A DNA stretch of 6,263 nucleotides, from the NCBI GenBank assembly GCA_021788495.1, contig JAJYKQ010000056.1:1-6263 (forward strand), given 5' to 3'. The stretch's first letter is position 1; every line of letters begins with the position of its first letter. The stretch comes from a bacterium. GTDB taxonomy: Bacteria > SZUA-79 > Acidulodesulfobacterales > Acidulodesulfobacteraceae. Positions 5,447 through 6,263 of this stretch are shown one piece after another. Below the pieces are notes generated by a model. That model was not told the origin of the DNA. It made no database searches and saw only the letters and a list, made by a program, of their open reading frames with translations. The translations under genes and the position numbers were made by a program.

Positions 5447-6082
5447 TTATTTTTTTGAAACTATCGTAAACGACGAAGAATATATGGGCAGTGTTTTTAT
5501 GTTTTTGAAACCCGACGATTCAAGGGCTTTTTCTGCTTCTTCCGTAGAAACCCTTTCGGCAGGGGGAGGCCCCATCACGGGGTTAGGATCCTCTTTTTTC
5601 CAGTCTAAAAGGAAAAATGTACCGCCGTCTTTTAAAACCCGTCTAATTTCTTTAAGGTAATCGATTTTATTTTCTATTTCATGGAAAACATTTGCCAGAA
5701 GCAAAATGTTCACCGAGGAGTCTTCGAGCGGAATGAAAAATTCTTCGCATTTTACGCATTTGATTTTACAGGAACCGGTATCCGTCAGGTCTATATCTTT
5801 ATCTTTTTTAAGTTTGCCGTTAAATACGCCGAGCATTTCTTCGCTGATATCTAAAGCAAAAAGAATAAATTTTTTATCTTTAAAATTTTTAGCTCTTTTG
5901 GCAAGCGGTATAGAGAAAAAACCGCTTCCGCATCCGAGGTCGGCAAACGTTACTGCATCGGAATTTTTAAAATATTCTATAGCAGTTTTTTCTATTTCGT
6001 TTACGATAAGTTCCGGAGGCATAAATTTATGCCTTTCTTCCGAGTCTAACCTTTTGTGGTGCGCAGGATTAAATTTGTGCAT
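5447..6082 (-). CDS. Class I SAM-dependent methyltransferase (UbiE/Methyltransf_11-like)
   Basis: This 211-residue protein has the Rossmann-like methyltransferase core. The SAM-binding motif I is ADLGCGSGFFSIPLA (47-61), the acidic ribose-binding end of strand 2 is FALDIS (75-80), and the post-motif block is LLLANVFHEI (127-136), followed by RRVLKDGGTFFLLDWKKE (147-164). An N-terminal segment HKFNPAHHKRLDSEERHKFMPP (2-23) and the block MGPPPAERVS (170-179) before a final helix-strand are typical of a widespread prokaryotic subfamily whose substrate is unknown to me. Cys105, Cys109 and Cys112 form a small cluster (CKIKCVKC) in the middle of the domain. There is no signal peptide. There is no Shine-Dalgarno, but a -10 box lies so close to the ATG that a leaderless message is likely. 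It is followed by the rubredoxin gene and divergent from the acetate kinase gene. Confidence 0.92.
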   Translation of the reverse strand: MHKFNPAHHKRLDSEERHKFMPPELIVNEIEKTAIEYFKNSDAVTFADLGCGSGFFSIPLAKRAKNFKDKKFILFALDISEEMLGVFNGKLKKDKDIDLTDTGSCKIKCVKCEEFFIPLEDSSVNILLLANVFHEIENKIDYLKEIRRVLKDGGTFFLLDWKKEDPNPVMGPPPAERVSTEEAEKALESSGFKNIKTLPIYSSSFTIVSKK

Positions 6083-6088
6083 TTGGTT

Positions 6089-6117
6089 ATTATATTATAT
6101 AATAAGCGGAAATACAA
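6089..6117 (-). promoter_or_regulatory. Probable promoter of the methyltransferase-rubredoxin operon
   Basis: On the minus strand TTGTAT (6112-6117, weak -35) and a perfect TATAAT (6089-6094) are separated by 17 bp. A second overlapping TATAAT lies at 6094-6099. The downstream -10 box ends only 6 bases before the methyltransferase ATG, so transcription would begin at or within a base or two of the start codon. Confidence 0.45.
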
Positions 6118-6169
6118 TATTTTAATTTTTAAATTTTATTAATTTATCTATTTTTCGAAAATATTCAGA

Positions 6170-6263
6170 ATGCTTACCGAAAATTTAAAAATAATATCGA
6201 TTAACAGCGGCAGTTCGTCAATAAAATTTTCCGTTTTTAACTTTTTGGATTATTCAGTATATT
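6170..6263 (+). CDS. ackA: Acetate kinase, N-terminal fragment (runs off the right edge)
   Basis: Only the first 31 residues are present. They include ISINSGSSSIKFSVF (9-23), the strand-loop-strand signature that opens acetate kinases, where the Asn and the Ser-rich loop bind phosphate and the nucleotide. Butyrate kinases normally have NPGSTS at this place, so acetate or propionate kinase fits better. The enzyme interconverts acetyl phosphate plus ADP with acetate plus ATP, giving substrate-level ATP or allowing acetate activation. The ATG at 6170 has no clear Shine-Dalgarno. The gene is divergent from the methyltransferase gene with 87 bp between. The phosphotransacetylase partner would be expected nearby, outside the window. 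Confidence 0.8.
   Translation, partial: MLTENLKIISINSGSSSIKFSVFNFLDYSVY

Noticed and set aside
5706..6125. Plus-strand open frame of 139 codons opposite the methyltransferase
   Set aside because: The minus-strand methyltransferase has complete motifs here; the plus frame is Ser/Leu-rich, has no recognisable domain and runs over the intergenic spacer.

Overview
The window comes from an AT-rich bacterial chromosome. It carries one half of a membrane-bound uptake [NiFe]-hydrogenase locus and, beside it, an unusual hypA-hypB maturation pair. A bacterial origin is supported by near-perfect Shine-Dalgarno sites before several genes, sigma70-like promoters, a tRNA with an encoded CCA end and an acetate kinase start. 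The gene set (Tat-exported hydrogenase, rubredoxin, acetate kinase) suggests an anaerobe or facultative anaerobe. A deltaproteobacteria-like lineage such as the Sva0485/Acidulodesulfobacterales group is only a guess.

Layout. Positions 1-2427 (minus strand) hold the small subunit gene followed by the large subunit gene, which runs off the left edge. Both belong to group 1 (periplasm-facing, respiratory) [NiFe]-hydrogenases. A divergent intergenic region (2428-2615) has a good minus-strand promoter and paired repeats. Positions 2616-5010 (plus strand) hold a probable operon: a HypA lacking its zinc domain, HypB, a calcineurin-like phosphoesterase resembling the RNA lariat debranching enzyme, and an unrecognised 103-residue protein. 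A convergent minus-strand tRNA-Gly(GCC) with its own promoter follows (5032-5183). Then come a minus-strand rubredoxin gene and a class I SAM-dependent methyltransferase gene (5243-6082), probably co-transcribed. At the right edge a plus-strand acetate kinase gene begins (6170).

How the genes work together. HypA and HypB deliver nickel to the hydrogenase large subunit precursor. The folded heterodimer is exported by Tat, led by the twin-arginine signal of the small subunit, and is anchored by that subunit's C-terminal helix to feed electrons from H2 into the membrane. Four things depart from the textbook locus: an Asn in place of a proximal-cluster Cys in the small subunit, a 73-residue extension before its Tat motif, a zinc-domain-less HypA, and a HypB with an insert near its G5 region. 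Together they suggest a divergent hydrogenase and maturation lineage. No stretch longer than 300 bases lacks a gene.
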